Below, one piece after another: positions 21,991-34,637 of a stretch of DNA of 64,000 nucleotides. Made by a program: the position numbers and the translations under genes. Source of the stretch: Phorcus lineatus. Its lineage: Eukaryota; Mollusca; Gastropoda; Trochida; Trochidae. The notes under the pieces were generated by a model. It saw only the letters and a list, made by a program, of their open reading frames with translations. It ran no database searches and was not told where the DNA came from. The stretch's first letter is position 1; the number at the start of each line of letters is the position of its first letter. Location of the stretch: NCBI GenBank assembly GCA_921293015.1, contig OV121092.1, positions 5,524,001-5,588,000 on the forward strand, in the 5' to 3' direction.

Positions 21991-22264
21991 TTTGTAACAA
22001 CCTATATACCATTTTAGAGAATGTTTTCATGTCAAAAGTTATACATACTATAATCTGTATATACATTAATATTTTTTGCGGTTCAAGATTGAATTTTTTT
22101 AACCCTTATATTTGATAATAAACGACTCTATCTTGACCATTCGTCTTATGATACAGCAAACATTAAACTGGATCTTTTTCATGAAGACATATTTTATTTT
22201 ACTGGTCCAAATGATAAACTGTTACATGCCAAAATGCTGTAGGACGTGAACTTTATTTGTTTCT

Positions 22265-22635
22265 GGCAAACACATACACTCAATAAGATTACAAGGTCTG
22301 CCAATCAGATAAAGTAAATCAATTTGACCCAAGACTGTGACATTGAGCACTGATATTGATAGAAGGCTTCCAGCAAACAATGTCAATAACACAGGGATTT
22401 GTTCTGAGTGCTAATTTACAATTGCTGCTTCCAATTGTTTAATCGGGGACATGATTGCAGTATAGCCTACTCATTAACTTTATGACTTCATTACGTTGGA
22501 CCTATCTTGCCAAGATCACAAATCAATTGCTGTCTATGAATGGTTATTGGCGTTGTGAGAATTCGTAGAATGTCACCCATTGTATGATAAGGAATCAAAG
22601 GAGAAGTGGTCAGGCTTTTAATAAATAGTCACCAT
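22265..22635. repeat. Tandem-unit block A, copy 4
   Basis: Fourth copy; the most similar partner is the 7.66 kb copy. Block C precedes it by about 0.5 kb, as in units 2 and 3. Confidence 0.75.
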
Positions 22636-23440
22636 TTTATACCCCGATTTTTAAATTATCCTTACAAAACAAGTGTACCTTAGTGTCCCCTTTTTAACTG
22701 AGAACATGGTCGTTGTATTCAGTGACGTACTCACCTGTTGGCAAAGTCTACATTAGGAGAATACGAAGACGTCACTTGATATTGGTGACTTATTTTCAAG
22801 GTCACCACGTTACTTTACTTTTCAAGAACGTATTAAAATATATTTCCAATTTTTTTACCCTTAAAGTCTCCAATTTGATGCCATTCTACCTTAAGGGTGT
22901 ATGCGGACATCAATGTCGCCACACACTTTGATCGCTTTCTCTTATCGAGCATTTGTTGATGCGATCTTAGAAGCATTGCACCCTTTGTCTCAAAATCTAG
23001 TGACTTCCTTTTGGGATTCTGCAGATACCAGTCTATTGTGAGCACTTTGATTACCTTTCAACCTATTCTCAATGTTATTTTTCTTAAGTCGTTTCACCCA
23101 TTATGTCCAAATTTGTGACACCCTGCATTGGGGTAGACTTCATACACCTCCTTTTCTAATTCTTTACTCTTTACCCTTTAATCTCATTACGTACTGCATC
23201 CAAGATTGCAAATGGACTGTAAGCAAACAATATATGTAGAGGTCCACAGACACTAGTCAAATATGTTGCCTTTTAAGTCATTTCCAAGGTCAGGATGACA
23301 TTTTCACTCTATTTTCTTAACGGATGCTCTCATGTACTTTTGATCCCTGATCTTACGACAGCTCAAATTTGGAAAATTACACAGACAGCACTTGTTTATG
23401 TTGACTTAAACTTGATTTTTTAACTGAACTGTTCTTTTAG
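22636..23440. other. Intergenic, no feature seen
   Basis: Weaker AT bias but no supportable gene. Overlapping frames at 22,713-22,931 (+) and 22,833-23,045 (-) have no conserved copy in the window. Confidence 0.4.
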
Positions 23441-23692
23441 CTTATCAATGATGTAGTGAAACTAGTAAATGTTGTTTCATTATTAACGTTGTACAACAAA
23501 TGTTGCAATGCATCAAATCAAACTATCATCAAAACATTCCATTATAACACAAAACATGAGTTTGAACAATGCCTGAAGGTGTCACAGAACCTCAGTTGGA
23601 GCAACGCAATAAGATTCAAACACCAAATAAAACTTAACCAGATTTCCAGAATACAGAGAAGAGTGTTTTCGTTTGAGCAACAAATGACTTGA
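23441..23692 (+). CDS. Candidate terminal exon, 83 codons
   Basis: A good acceptor (GAACTGTTCTTTTAG, ending at 23,440) is followed by 83 codons and TGA. An in-frame TAG overlaps the acceptor, so the open frame begins almost exactly at the splice site, as expected for a real exon. The peptide begins LINDVVKLVNVV and has a Cys pair (NKCCNASNQT), two potential N-glycosylation sites (N-A-S and N-L-S), and a basic C-terminal half (RFKHQIKLNQ, RIQRRVF). No known domain. It sits between unit 4 and the first D segment. I saw no second copy, so support comes only from the acceptor and the length. Confidence 0.35.
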   Translation, partial: LINDVVKLVNVVSLLTLYNKCCNASNQTIIKTFHYNTKHEFEQCLKVSQNLSWSNAIRFKHQIKLNQISRIQRRVFSFEQQMT

Positions 23693-24714
23693 TATTACTG
23701 ATGTTGATAAAACTGTTCTGTTTGTTTCAACATATTGATCATTATTGATGTTTTACAACAGTCTTTCGAACAAGTGAGGGAAACAATTTTATTCTAAATG
23801 TTATTCCCTTTTTATGAATAATTTCATTCTTATGTAGAAGTCAACGTACCATAACTCTATGTACAAAGGACACTACATTTTGCAAAAATCACATGTAAAA
23901 TCATAAATAGCAAAAATAAAAATGAATATCAACCCAATGTTAGTCTCCTTGTCTCTTCTGTCTGTTGATAGATAAGGTTTCTATCTATTTTAACAGTTGA
24001 TGAAATTATCATAAAGAATTATTTTGGTAGTTTCCCGAAAATAAGCCTTTTTCGCTTTTCCCTTTGTTTGTCCAGGACGAGACAAACTTAATAATGAAAC
24101 ATTTACTAGCTTTACATTTAAAGAACAATTCGACTCCTCTGTAGATAGTGTTCCATGAGATTTACATTCATTTGTGGTCAAGTCAAACTGATCGTCTAAA
24201 TAGCCGGTAGGAAGTAAGATTATCTATTTCCTACGCATTTCGTAAACAATAGGAGAAGTGAAAATGTTTGGCTTTCTAACTATCTAAACCCCTTTGGAGA
24301 GCCTAATTTGAAATCAATCGAAACTTAAGTTTTTACATTTTATTTCTTTTAATCTTACGTTTTTTATTATTTGGCAATGTATCAAGTTAGCTTTAGATTG
24401 CCCGTGCGTCATTGCACTTTATATGAGCATGTTCTAAATGTGACTTATGTGAAAGTTTTGTCAACTTATATTCAAATGATGTCAAACCATTAATCAGCTT
24501 GAAAAATTGCTTAAAAGTCATTAAGATATTCGGTAAAATGATACAGGTGTTAACATTAGTTGAATAATTTGAAATTAAACTGTTAAATAAATACAATATT
24601 TATGATATGATACTAAAAACTAAGAACTGATACTTTTAAAAAGGGTTGCTAACACGAGTAATCACTTAGCGACCAATTAATACATTACGAGAAACATAAT
24701 AAATTCCATATGCT

Positions 24715-24738
24715 TATATATATATATATATATATATT
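24715..24738. repeat. (TA)n microsatellite
   Basis: Twelve TA units without interruption. Confidence 0.9.
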
Positions 24739-24965
24739 GTTTATGGAAATATTTTAGTGTTAGATACTGTTTGAACAATTTACTCTGTACCAAGAGCGAT
24801 ATTTTGTTGCCTTGGTTACTTATTATCTTATGTAATTTGAAGTTGCATTTTCGTGTACAAGCAATATAATTGTGCTTGAAGCAGTGCTGTAAAGTGATGT
24901 GGACATAAGTCACTGAAGCAATGGGAAAAGATAAAAGCTTTGACTTCGAACATGTAGTAACTTAC

Positions 24966-25040
24966 ATCACGTAAACTGCATTTGCTATTGCTTTGAACAA
25001 TACGATGATGATTAGACACGTGAACTAAAAGGGCAAGCAT
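24966..25040 (-). pseudogene. Signal-peptide-like exon, copy 1 (frameshifted)
   Basis: ATG at 25,040 opens MLALLV, and a perfect donor (GAT|GTAAGT) follows at 24,965. The frame as written becomes hydrophilic after residue 6 because one base is present that is absent from the copy at 37,935-38,008. In that copy the same stretch reads as a typical secretory leader, hydrophobic with small residues near the end. A conserved donor and near-identical length suggest a first coding exon. The extra base suggests this copy is dead, or that the frame is chance. Confidence 0.25.
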
Positions 25041-25162
25041 TGCTCATCAAAGGTAGCTCACGTTTTAAGTAGAAGAATAAATGGAGATACCACCCACGTT
25101 ATAATACTTAGTTCAGGGAGGTTAATGTCCAAAGGAAACTGGAAGACAGCATCTATCTAAAA

Positions 25163-25330
25163 CCAGGGTGCCTATTCTCGAAAGTATCCTAGCTAGGATA
25201 TATCTTAGCTATTTAGGACAGAAGTTAGGATATCCTAGGCTTAGGATAAGACCTATTCTCAAAACTATCCTAAACTTGTCCTAACTTAGGATACCAATCC
25301 TAGCTAGGATTGGAACTCTTCAGTCAGGGA
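25163..25330. mobile_element. Inverted-element arm, left (TAGGATA-rich)
   Basis: Begins GTGCCTATTCTCGAAA at 25,168 after CCAGG. It is full of small palindromes (CCTAGCTAGGATA, TCCTAACTTAGGATA). An inverse copy ends at 26,666 followed by CCAGG. The DNA flanking on the left matches the second D segment at 38.08-38.11 kb, so this piece inserted into D, replacing about 220 bp present in copy 2. Confidence 0.75.
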
Positions 25331-25512
25331 GTAAGGAAAACTTCTATATACTTCGGTATTCCCCTAGATATTACCCATAATTCATTGTATTAAAGAGCCA
25401 CTACGTGAGTTGTTGGAGTCATATATGCCAACTTAATCAATGGTGTCATTTGATCGCGAAGTATCGACTGTTACCAAAAAGACACATTTTAAAGCTTGTT
25501 TTTTTTTTACAG

Positions 25513-25633
25513 TGACAATATGAAGGCAGAACTTCGCAATTGTGATCGAAAACTGGACAGTGGTGCGCGTCAAATAGTCAAACATAATTTTGGAGACTTA
25601 TCTAAAACAGTGAGGAGGCCAGTTAGGAGTTAA
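25513..25633 (+). CDS. Candidate terminal exon, 121 nt, copy 1 of the D exon
   Basis: The acceptor (T)9ACAG ends at 25,512. One base, 39 codons and a stop follow, ending NFGDLSKTVRRPVRS. The partner at 38,457-38,577 has the same length and phase, an equally good acceptor and no indel, whereas the upstream flank (25,380-25,510 against 38,338-38,456) has two frame-breaking indels, as expected if it is intron. Between copies, 11 codons differ in the encoded residue and 1 is silent. The peptide is basic (Lys/Arg-rich C-terminus). Family unrecognised. Confidence 0.45.
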
Positions 25634-26504
25634 TAGTGTTTGTTAGGTTAAATAACTAGTATCCATGTGTATTCGACGTGGTATCTACACCTCTGTGCAT
25701 TTATAAGGCTGTTTTTAGATTTTCATGGAAAACCAGTATTTGTCATATATATGTCTTTTGGACATAAAAAGTTAAGATTTTTTGATATTATATCACCCCA
25801 TATGACATTTAGGTTCGTATCAAAGGTAAATAATATGTTATGAAAATCACGGAGTGACTTTTTAACATCCAATCTGAAAATGAAGACTTTAGAGAAAACT
25901 TGTACATAAGTGAAAATAAGCAGATTTTGGACTTAACAGCAAAAACACAATAAAAAAGGCCCTTCACGTTTTTTCCAGAAAACTAAAATGATTTCGTATT
26001 ATTGAATATAAGGGAAGATGTAAAATAATTAACATAATCATTGGATATATTTTTATTTGAAATTGAAATGGTTTTATTCTCATGTATATTTGATAATTTA
26101 GAAAAAATCCATTACATTTATTAAAATACATATATCATTCGATTCATGACTTGACCTCAACCTAAGCATCATTCAGCAAACTGAAAAATTCACCTTGGAA
26201 CAGAAGTTACTTCCCTTTACAAATTGGCCTTGACATTGACTTTTACAGTAAAGTGATAGAGGAAGGCAATGTTGTGAATAAAATGGCCTAAGGTTACTAA
26301 AAAGAGGTGAACTTTGAACTGATCTACATTGAAGATAAAACATATGTGTTTATTACAACAAATGTGTCTATTTATTACCAAAACATAGTTATTATGAACA
26401 ACAAAAAGCTATTATAAACTCAACGATTGATGTGATAATGTTGACTTGTTTGGCAGCACAGAAAAAAATGATTAAAAACAAATACCAAACCATTTCTGTT
26501 TTGG

Positions 26505-26671
26505 CTAGGATTTAGTTAGGACAGGTCAAAAGCTATCCTAGTATTTGTCCTAAGTTAGGATATCCTAGCGCTAAGATAGTTTTCCAGAATAGGTTAGAAT
26601 TTTATCCCAGACCTTAGGATCAAAGTTAGGATATCTTAGGTCTAGGATAGTTTCGAGAATAGGCACCCAGG
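26505..26671. mobile_element. Inverted-element arm, right
   Basis: Inverse of the left arm: TAGGATAGTTTCGAGAATAGGCAC ends at 26,666, then CCAGG. The arms are about 160 bp each and 1.2 kb apart. Either this is one 1,499-bp foldback unit, or two separate insertions of one MITE. Confidence 0.75.
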
Positions 26672-27960
26672 TGTGGAGGGGCGTTTGGAAAAGGGAAATT
26701 AAAATAACTACAACCATTGAGGATTTAATCTTTGGAAAAAAATTTTTTATTTAAAATGGTTTTCAAGAAATGAACAATTCTATATTTAGTTTAATTTGTT
26801 ATTGATTTATAATATTATACTTCACTAGGGAAGAGCAGGGCATTATTTGATAGGATTCATGACGAGGATTTAGACAACCAAACAAGTCTGTAAGCACATT
26901 CACAATGGGACATAAGATAATTGACTTTGTTACGTCACTGAAAGTATATCTCACATAACCAGAATCTTACAAGAGCGCAAAAAAATGTATGTAGGGTAAA
27001 ACGTACTATTTCTTGAAAACAATAGAGTGAAAACGTTGTGCAGCTTATGAAATGTTGCAAATGACTGTAAGTAACAGACAGGCAGCATGAAGATAATAGG
27101 CTAAGCAATAAATATTTCGTCAACATAGATGGCACAGAACACACAGTCTTTTTTTTCATTTGCTCACTTGCCAATGCATTGTCAGTGCCAACACAGACAC
27201 ATAACCTTTCATGGTTTTATCACAGGCATTACTGCATAATCAAATCGTTGTCGATGGAATCTTAATCTCCAAAACAAACTGTCAGGATGTATATAGTGCA
27301 TAGGTTTTTCTAAGAGACATGTCTGTAACAATGATTTGAACACTAGAAAGGCCTCAGTTTGCCTTACGTTTACAGGAAGATTACTTTTTTATATGGCAGT
27401 GACATACATAAATACAACATAAATAGTATAAGAAATGAACATACATGAGCATATGACTTTATTTGAGTTAGACACAGGTTAAACTTCAATCTGATGAAGA
27501 TCTCGAGTAATAAACCACAGTTAACAATTGACAAACTTATGGTTAACAAATTTATGAAAACAATCTTCCGCCCTCTTTTGTCACTCATTAATATACAAGC
27601 AAAATGGACCCTATTGCAATTGATCAATTTGTTGAGTTGAGTTTTGTACTCCTCTTGACTAGCATAATAGCTATTGCGTCTGATTTAGGATCGATATTAA
27701 CTTTTTTTTAATCATTGCCGAATATGATTATGTTGTTGCAGCTTACGATATGACCATTCATCTGTAAAACCACAGAGTAAAAGCTGGCACGTTCAATGTA
27801 CTTATTTTCTCTTCCTGATGAAAGTGGACACATCGGCGTTGAATTTATCAATTCCCTCATGTAGTTAACTGATTTCATCAAAAGAGGGATACCGATAAGC
27901 ATAGTTAATTTCACATTTATCCAGACAAAACGTACACATTGTATTTGGATATCTCAGGAA
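26672..27960. other. Intergenic, no feature seen
   Basis: Sequence present in D copy 1 but not in copy 2. No coding or element signature seen, so it may be an unrecognised insertion. Confidence 0.4.
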
Positions 27961-28999
27961 TGTTTTGACCTTTGTGGAACTTTTATTGAAAGACACAATT
28001 ATGTCATACATATCAAAATCTGTGTGGAACAGTCATAAAATCCCTAAGATTGCTCGTCTAAAAAACTGACATATTTTAAAATAATTTTGCCAGATAATTA
28101 TACATTTTAAAATCAAATAAGAAGTAACCTTTCAGACTTTTTCATTTCAGTCTTTAACTATGTTGTCTTCATAATTTTTACAATATATTTTTGGTAGGTA
28201 TCTTAATTTAAGGTCTTGATGACAGACTATGAATATTTGAAAGGAATTAGAGCCACAAACCTTGTTCAAAGTAAAAATGAAAATGATCTTAATATTTCTT
28301 TAAAATACATGGGCACAAATTCGTTGCATGCACCTTCTTGTTAGATTTTGACTTTAAAAAGCTAGAGGTCCAATAATTATGAGACGTCAAAGTTTTTAGA
28401 TTTTGATGTGCGTAACTGTTCATATTCACTTTTGTACAAATATGACATGAACTTTTTAGATACATGATTGAAGAACAAAACTGCGAGTTCAATTTCTCTC
28501 AAAGTTTTGTTGGAAGCTAAATGATTTTCTATTATCGTGGTATTTACTGTTTTCTTTTATAACTAATTTCGGGGCAATCCAAGTAAAAATGGTTTCATTA
28601 GAAGGTTTTGTGACCAAAGCAATGCATAGAAACTTTACCAAATATGAAGAACATGACAGATATGATATTCTAGTGGTCATGTTGTAAGACGGATTTGTGA
28701 TTGTTTTCTTGGACTATCATTGAAACATTTCCTAAATGGTTTCCTCAGGGAATCTCTTCCTCAAACGCATGTATAGACTGTTCCAATGCCGCCAATAGCC
28801 ATTGAATGTACGCTTTGTAATATTTTTCAGAAGGTACAGCTCATGTTTTTGACCAGGACTGATTTGAACATTTAACACACCTAATGAAAGATAGATTACA
28901 CTATTCAGAGAAAGTTGGCTGTCATTACACCTGAATAAACCCTTGAGGAAAAAACATTTGATTGTTTGAAGATAATAATACGTCAAAAGCAACAATTAT

Positions 29000-29445
29000 G
29001 TAGTCAATCACGTGTATCTGAGACTTCAGCACGCACTGCAGCTTGATTTTGTTTTCTCATGCTGTTAATGCAGTGGTACATCTGCTGCTGTTGGAGACGG
29101 TTCCATTCATCCACGAGTGGTCTTCCGAGTTCCTTTTTGGAGCTTGGTTGAACCACACGGTCTAGCAATTGTTTTGGGAGTAGTTTCCATCTGGTGAACG
29201 AGTAGGAAACTCCATCCGCTCAACTGTTTTAATTTCACGATACTGTTCCATCATCATTGCTTGGTATGGACGGGCATTGTCGTCCAAAATAAGGAAGTTA
29301 TCCCCAGCGTTTGATGTAGACAAGATCTCATCCCTGTAGGAAATACCAGTCATGGTGCCAATCTCAAAAACATGCAGATCAGTCATTCCGTCCGAACTTA
29401 TTCCACCCCATTCCATGACTGAACCTCCTCAATATCTGTTAAGCA
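29000..29445 (-). pseudogene. Tc1-like transposase, C-terminal relic
   Basis: Frame 29,416-29,162 continues upstream with SV and carries VMEWGGISSDGMTDL, TMTGISYRDEIL, LILDDNARPY and ERMEFPTRSPDGN, the middle and end of a Tc1 DDE domain (D-N-A-R-P; usual SPDLNPIEH reads SPDGN then shifts). Beyond a frameshift near 29,175 another frame continues GRPLVDEWNRL and INSMRKQNQAAV, the normal C-terminus. The N-terminal DNA-binding domain is absent. It belongs to a different Tc1 lineage from the 11.9 kb relic. It is absent from D copy 2, so it inserted after the duplication or was lost there. Confidence 0.85.
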
Positions 29446-29630
29446 ATGCTACCATGAATATTGATAACCTCTCATTAGAATTGTCAATAATTATATTTAT
29501 TTAATCAATGATCCAACCATATGAGCAATCACATACCCAGGTATTGTCTTTTGATTTACCACATGACTAACTTTATACAAGTGAAAAACAATTCAGTGAA
29601 CTTATGTGTGAAGAGACACCACAAAAAGGC

Positions 29631-29699
29631 TGTTGCAATAAGAATCTGATTAATGATTCAACAGAACACGTCAAACCAGTGAGAGATGCAGAGCCGTAA
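29631..29699 (+). other. Conserved short frame CNKNLINDS, copy 1
   Basis: Encodes CNKNLINDSTEHVKPVRDAE followed by one residue and TAA. The copy at 40,112-40,177 encodes the same 20 residues. DNA identity across these 66 bases is nearly complete, with silent-only change in the shared part. Upstream, the two copies differ by an indel and only copy 2 stays open to an ATG. Could be a small exon or simply the best-preserved part of D. Confidence 0.3.
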
Positions 29700-32588
29700 T
29701 TTGTTATTTTTTTAAATAGAAATACTCTTGTTCCGACTCCTTCTTATAATGAATGACATCCTGAGTGCATGACACCTTTCCCCTAACACTTTAGTTGGAT
29801 TTCTTTGTTAATTTGACAGATGATGCATAAGAGTTGAACATCGATTGACACAACTGAAGTAGAAAGAGCACCCTGATGAAAACTAATGTTTTGAATATTT
29901 TAAATTTTTAATTCAAAATTCACAGACATGTAATAAATTAAATACAAATATGAATGATAAATGAAAAAATTATTTTTTATGAGTGATTCACTCACTGTGA
30001 TGACATTTGCCTCATACAAATTTTGTCTACTAACTTTTTAAAATATTTGAAAGTTTCAAGATTTACATACATACACTTAATATATGAACAAAAAATGCAT
30101 TATGAATAAGAATCAATTTGAACAATTCATATGATGAACAAAAAGCAATTAAAAAAGCTATGGAGACAGATATTTGGTTTTCTTAAAACTGCCTAAGATT
30201 ACAGAGAGAAACATCGAACAATGAATGTGATTAAATTAATATATATCAAGACAAAAATGGCAGGCACAAGACGTTGTTTTAACATATTGAATGTGGTCAT
30301 TCTATCTTGATATTGGTTTATCACATAACAAAACTGTTGTCCATTAATGTGAAGTTTCTATTGCTTACCTTTCAATGACCATAGAGCATGATAACTCTGG
30401 TACCATCTGGATACGATAAATCCCTTTCTCTAATTCCAAAGCTCTCCGTAACATAAATGTAAAGATTTGACATTATACCTGACCCTTGTCATCACGAGAA
30501 TCGTGATCAAAGAGGCACATCTTGTTTCAAATCTGATAATGTTACAACAAATTTTAATTAGAATTGAATATTTTCTTTTAAAATTATGCGAGAAAAAAAT
30601 ATCTATCCACTGACGAAAACCACAAAACTTTTGTGATTGTTGAATGCCGAGATTTTACTCATCACTATTATTCATTCATCGTTATAATATGTTACGGGAC
30701 AGTCATGATGTGTATAAGTAACATATGATTATATTTAGAACTGGGTAGAAAATGAGTTTTATTAATACGCCTTCAGTGCTTTGTATTTCAATAGTAAATT
30801 GGCTTAATGATGTTTTGTCTTCTTGAAAATTTTATGTATGTTTAGACAAACTGTTCAAATTAAGGGATTCTTACCTTAGATTCCGAAATTTTCGACCGTT
30901 ACAATTTTCAAATTTTTAAAAATATACAACTGCATGGCAAGTTAACCTCCAGATAATTTTTATCCAGTAATTCAATCAAAGATAGATTTATTTATGCTCT
31001 TAATAATGTCATGAATTTGGTTGGGATTAGAAATTTATATCTGTTTATATAAGTGTCTAATGTTTATATCAAAGTCCAATTCATGATTACAGCCAATAGT
31101 CTATACATGATTCACTTTTTGATAGGTCTTCCTTACACAAATGTCATCAAGCGAACCTTCAATGTGTACTTAAGGCTTCTCACTATTATCAGAGCAAATT
31201 CTATTCTTAATATTTTCACAATCAATTCAGATAGAATTTTAATGACCAATGCCTAAAATAAAATAAATAGATCCAGGTTTCAAAATGCACTTCCAGCTAA
31301 AATGGTGTTTTTCATAAAATCAAAGCCCTTCTCACCATTTGGCGTCATTTAAACTCCTCAAATGAAAGGAAGTTAATTATTCCCCTCAAGACATGACAAC
31401 TTCAAGAGAACAGACTTGCCTTAAATAATAACTCGTGATCAGTGTCCTCATCTAACAAGCCAAGTTCTTAAAGTTTTCCAAAGGAGCATTAACTTAATTT
31501 TAATGAAAGTATAAGATGAAAAATAAAGAACCCTCTTTAGTTCACGACTACTAACTTCATCTCTACTTATCAGTGAGGCGTACAGGGGTAAGAATGTCTA
31601 TGTTGTTGGTGCTAATACATATCTTAGAGCTCTTATATTGATATAGTGAATTCGATACACAAATAGTTGATAGGAGACCATATCTTAATTTGTGAGAAAC
31701 TGATTTCTATATTTTTGTGACATTGCATCAAATTGAGAAGATACTTTTATAACCCATATGGTTAATCATAAGAGGTTACATATTTCCAATATAAGCACAT
31801 GTACACATATCACTTTGGCTAGCAAGGATTGTTTCAGCGCAAGTAACCGCATTTCGTCGTCTGGGACGTCATTAAACTATAGTTCATGACGTTACTATAG
31901 CGGGCTGTCGCAAGGGAAGCCCGCCATTCCGAATATTTCTATGCGTTTTAGATTGAAAAGAATCGGTAGGTTATTACACTCGTACCTTGAACAGATACGA
32001 AATCAGAAAACGAATTTTATCGATAAGCCTTGGGAAGATTTATTTCAGGAATAATCAGCTCTAACCTTCCCCCTATTGAACTGTGTGTGTCCTTTGTTAG
32101 GTAGATGTGTCGAATCAACTTATTCATATTTATTTAGATTAATATGCAATATTTTCTCATTATTTCCTTTCATACTTTAATTCGCATGCATGATATTTCA
32201 GACATTCCACAAAAGAACTTTGACTGAATCAACTTTTATTTTGTTTTACGTTTTTTTCTTTATTTGACCAGATATTACTTTTGTAATAAAGAATTAAGGG
32301 AGGAGTGATTCGTGCAGCCTCAAAAGCTCCAGCAATAATATCAGTTTCTAAAACTAACTTACCCTTTCTAAATAATTTCAAAATCAGTTCAAACAGTGAA
32401 ATAACAGACTCTCTAAAATGTCAAAAAAGGGCAATGCATGTTTGGTTTTAGTGACAATACTATGTTAAGTCAGATATCAATGTCACCTAACACAAAAGAG
32501 GCAGGAAGCAGAATGCACAAGAGAGTTTGATAAACTTACTACAATGGGTAAATTGCCAAAGAGAAAGAAATCTGTTTTGCGTGCTAAG

Positions 32589-32705
32589 GAATTAAGCCAT
32601 TTCCTACTTTCTATAAAGTAATCGCATTTAGTAGTCTTATAGCTCGGTTGCAGGATTACATCAAATTGTTCTTATATTAGGGCACACTGTAACATTAGAC
32701 TCCTG
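32589..32705 (+). pseudogene. N-[QH]-W-DYI terminal exon, dead copy in U1
   Basis: After the acceptor GTGCTAAG the frame reads ELSHFLLSIK then TAA. GGTTGCAGGATTACATC further on preserves the DNA of the W-x-x-DYI part. Homologous to 44,098 and 49,301. Confidence 0.5.
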
Positions 32706-34045
32706 CTGTGTAGAATTCGTGCTTCAACAAAATGGACATTAGAATGGAGATGGTCATTTTGCCTGCAATTCTTTGAATGTAATGAGGAATTTGGATCCCC
32801 AAAAGAATGTTTATTGTGTTTCTAGTTAGAAACGTGCATCTTGAAAGCATTTTATGAATATTTATTTTCCGACTGTCTTAAGATGTTTAAAAATGTTTAC
32901 AACTTCAAACCATTTGATTACAGGAAATAATTCAATTTTGGCCTTCAATCATAGGTAGTTTATTTGTTTCGTAATCAATTAGATTTTAAGAAATCCAAAT
33001 TGAGTACCCACAAATAAGGCAAATTATTTTGTTAGTCTTTGATGATATGCTGTAATATGAAAACATTTTCTAAAATATTCCACTGCTTACAGACGTTTCT
33101 CATTTCAATAAATTGTCTTAAAATAGACCGCCAGAAGAGAATCCTGTCATCTGTTCCTAATTCTTGAACGCAGAATTGTGGTAAAATGATCTCATTCAAA
33201 ATCAATTGCCAACGTCAGATGAAAAGGCGATTGATAAAACAATTTTCCTCATGAACAGGGGGCTGTTCTCACAAGAGGCCATCCAATGTTTAATTTTTCA
33301 TAGAAAGAAAACAACATCTGCATTTGAATGAGGGCAAATTGCTCCCCAAAAACTATGATAACATCAGAAGGACAGCGCTGACACTTGGTATTGAAATGTC
33401 TATTGAACTTTATGTTATTGGTTTCATTATATTTTGAAGAATACTTCAGAAGTCTAGTTTTAAAATTAGCGAATGGGATATTACTTTTAAATGGAATTGT
33501 ACTCTTTTGCAAAACAAATTATGATAAATTACTACAAGCTTGTCAAAGTTGTAATAAGGAAATAATAAAGTACTTTCAAGGGTAGATTTTAATTTTGTTT
33601 TTTACAATGTCTCGATTTTTTAATGATAGAAATCAATATCTTCATCTAAATCAAGGCAAAGTACAGGCTTAAACTCTGATAACTTCAGAAGGCAATAACT
33701 GGCAGGTGGTAGTTATGTTTGTGAACATTATATTTCATAATTGCAATATATTCCTGTTTGTAAAACTGAAAGAGTGTATTCTATTTTACAGTAGAATTTT
33801 GACTGTCATTTCAACATCAACTGGTTATTCCCATTTCCTTTGGAATTTATTGAAATATTGCTAAATGTTCAGTAAATTATATAAACAGTCTTCGCTTAGT
33901 ATGCACGAAGTAAATACATCGCCAGTTGCCTCTTACTGAACATCTTCCATGTAAGGATTGTTAGTACTCAGGGCCAGAGGGTTCAAGCAGGGTTGATTCC
34001 TTTGTCAATTCCAGTGTTAAGGATCTCATATACTTGATCTTTTCA

Positions 34046-34162
34046 TTTATTCTCCCATAAGTCAAATGTGTGGATAAGTGCTCTTGCTCTGGGTAATGAT
34101 GGTTCCTGATATTGTCATAAATCGATGGGTTTTTTAAAATACAAATCGGTAATAAAACCGAA
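34046..34162. repeat. Direct duplication, copy 1 of 2
   Basis: About 117 bp (TTTATTCTCCCATAAGTC to TAATAAAACCGAA) repeated at 34,521-34,637 with only a few differences, 475 bp apart. Not duplicated in U3. Confidence 0.85.
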
Positions 34163-34520
34163 GACAACTTAAAGTAATTGTGTGGAACTATTTGTCAAGT
34201 TTTTCTATTTAATGTTGCATACTTTATTAACTCTTTTTATCCATTCATCAACAAATTAAGTGTTTGTTGTTATCAATATATAAAGCGTTTTATTGTGACT
34301 AATGATCATATTGGGATATATTTCCTTATGTTTGTTTTCACATTTTGTATCAGAAGACGTGCGAAATTAGCTTTCCCTTGAATAAATGTATTTGAACCAT
34401 TAAAAAACACCCACAAATGTATTATTTTTGTATTGAATGTATCCGCTCTGATCCATTTGAGATGCCCTTTGTTGAGTACAAATATTGATGACATCAGCGC
34501 TCCTTTAATACTTGTATAGA

Positions 34521-34637
34521 TTTATTCTCCCATAAGTCAAATGTGTGGATAAGTGCTCTTGTTCTGGGTAATGATGGTTCCTGATATTGTCATAAATCGA
34601 TGTTTTTTGAAAATACAAATCGGTAATAAAACCGAAA
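34521..34637. repeat. Direct duplication, copy 2 of 2
   Basis: Second copy of 34,046-34,162. The near identity makes it younger than the U1/U3 split. Confidence 0.85.

Larger units (their letters stand above)
24100..30450. repeat. D segment, copy 1
   Basis: Collinear blocks shared with 37,300-41,080. Examples are GGTAGGAAGTAAGAT (24,207), AAGCTTTGACTTCGAACATG (24,935), the 25,380-25,865 stretch, 27,975-28,150, 29,550-29,880 and the end block ACCATCTGGATACGATAAATCCC (30,400). Identity is about 90% in the best parts. Copy 1 is longer because it holds inverted elements and a Tc1 relic. Confidence 0.8.
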
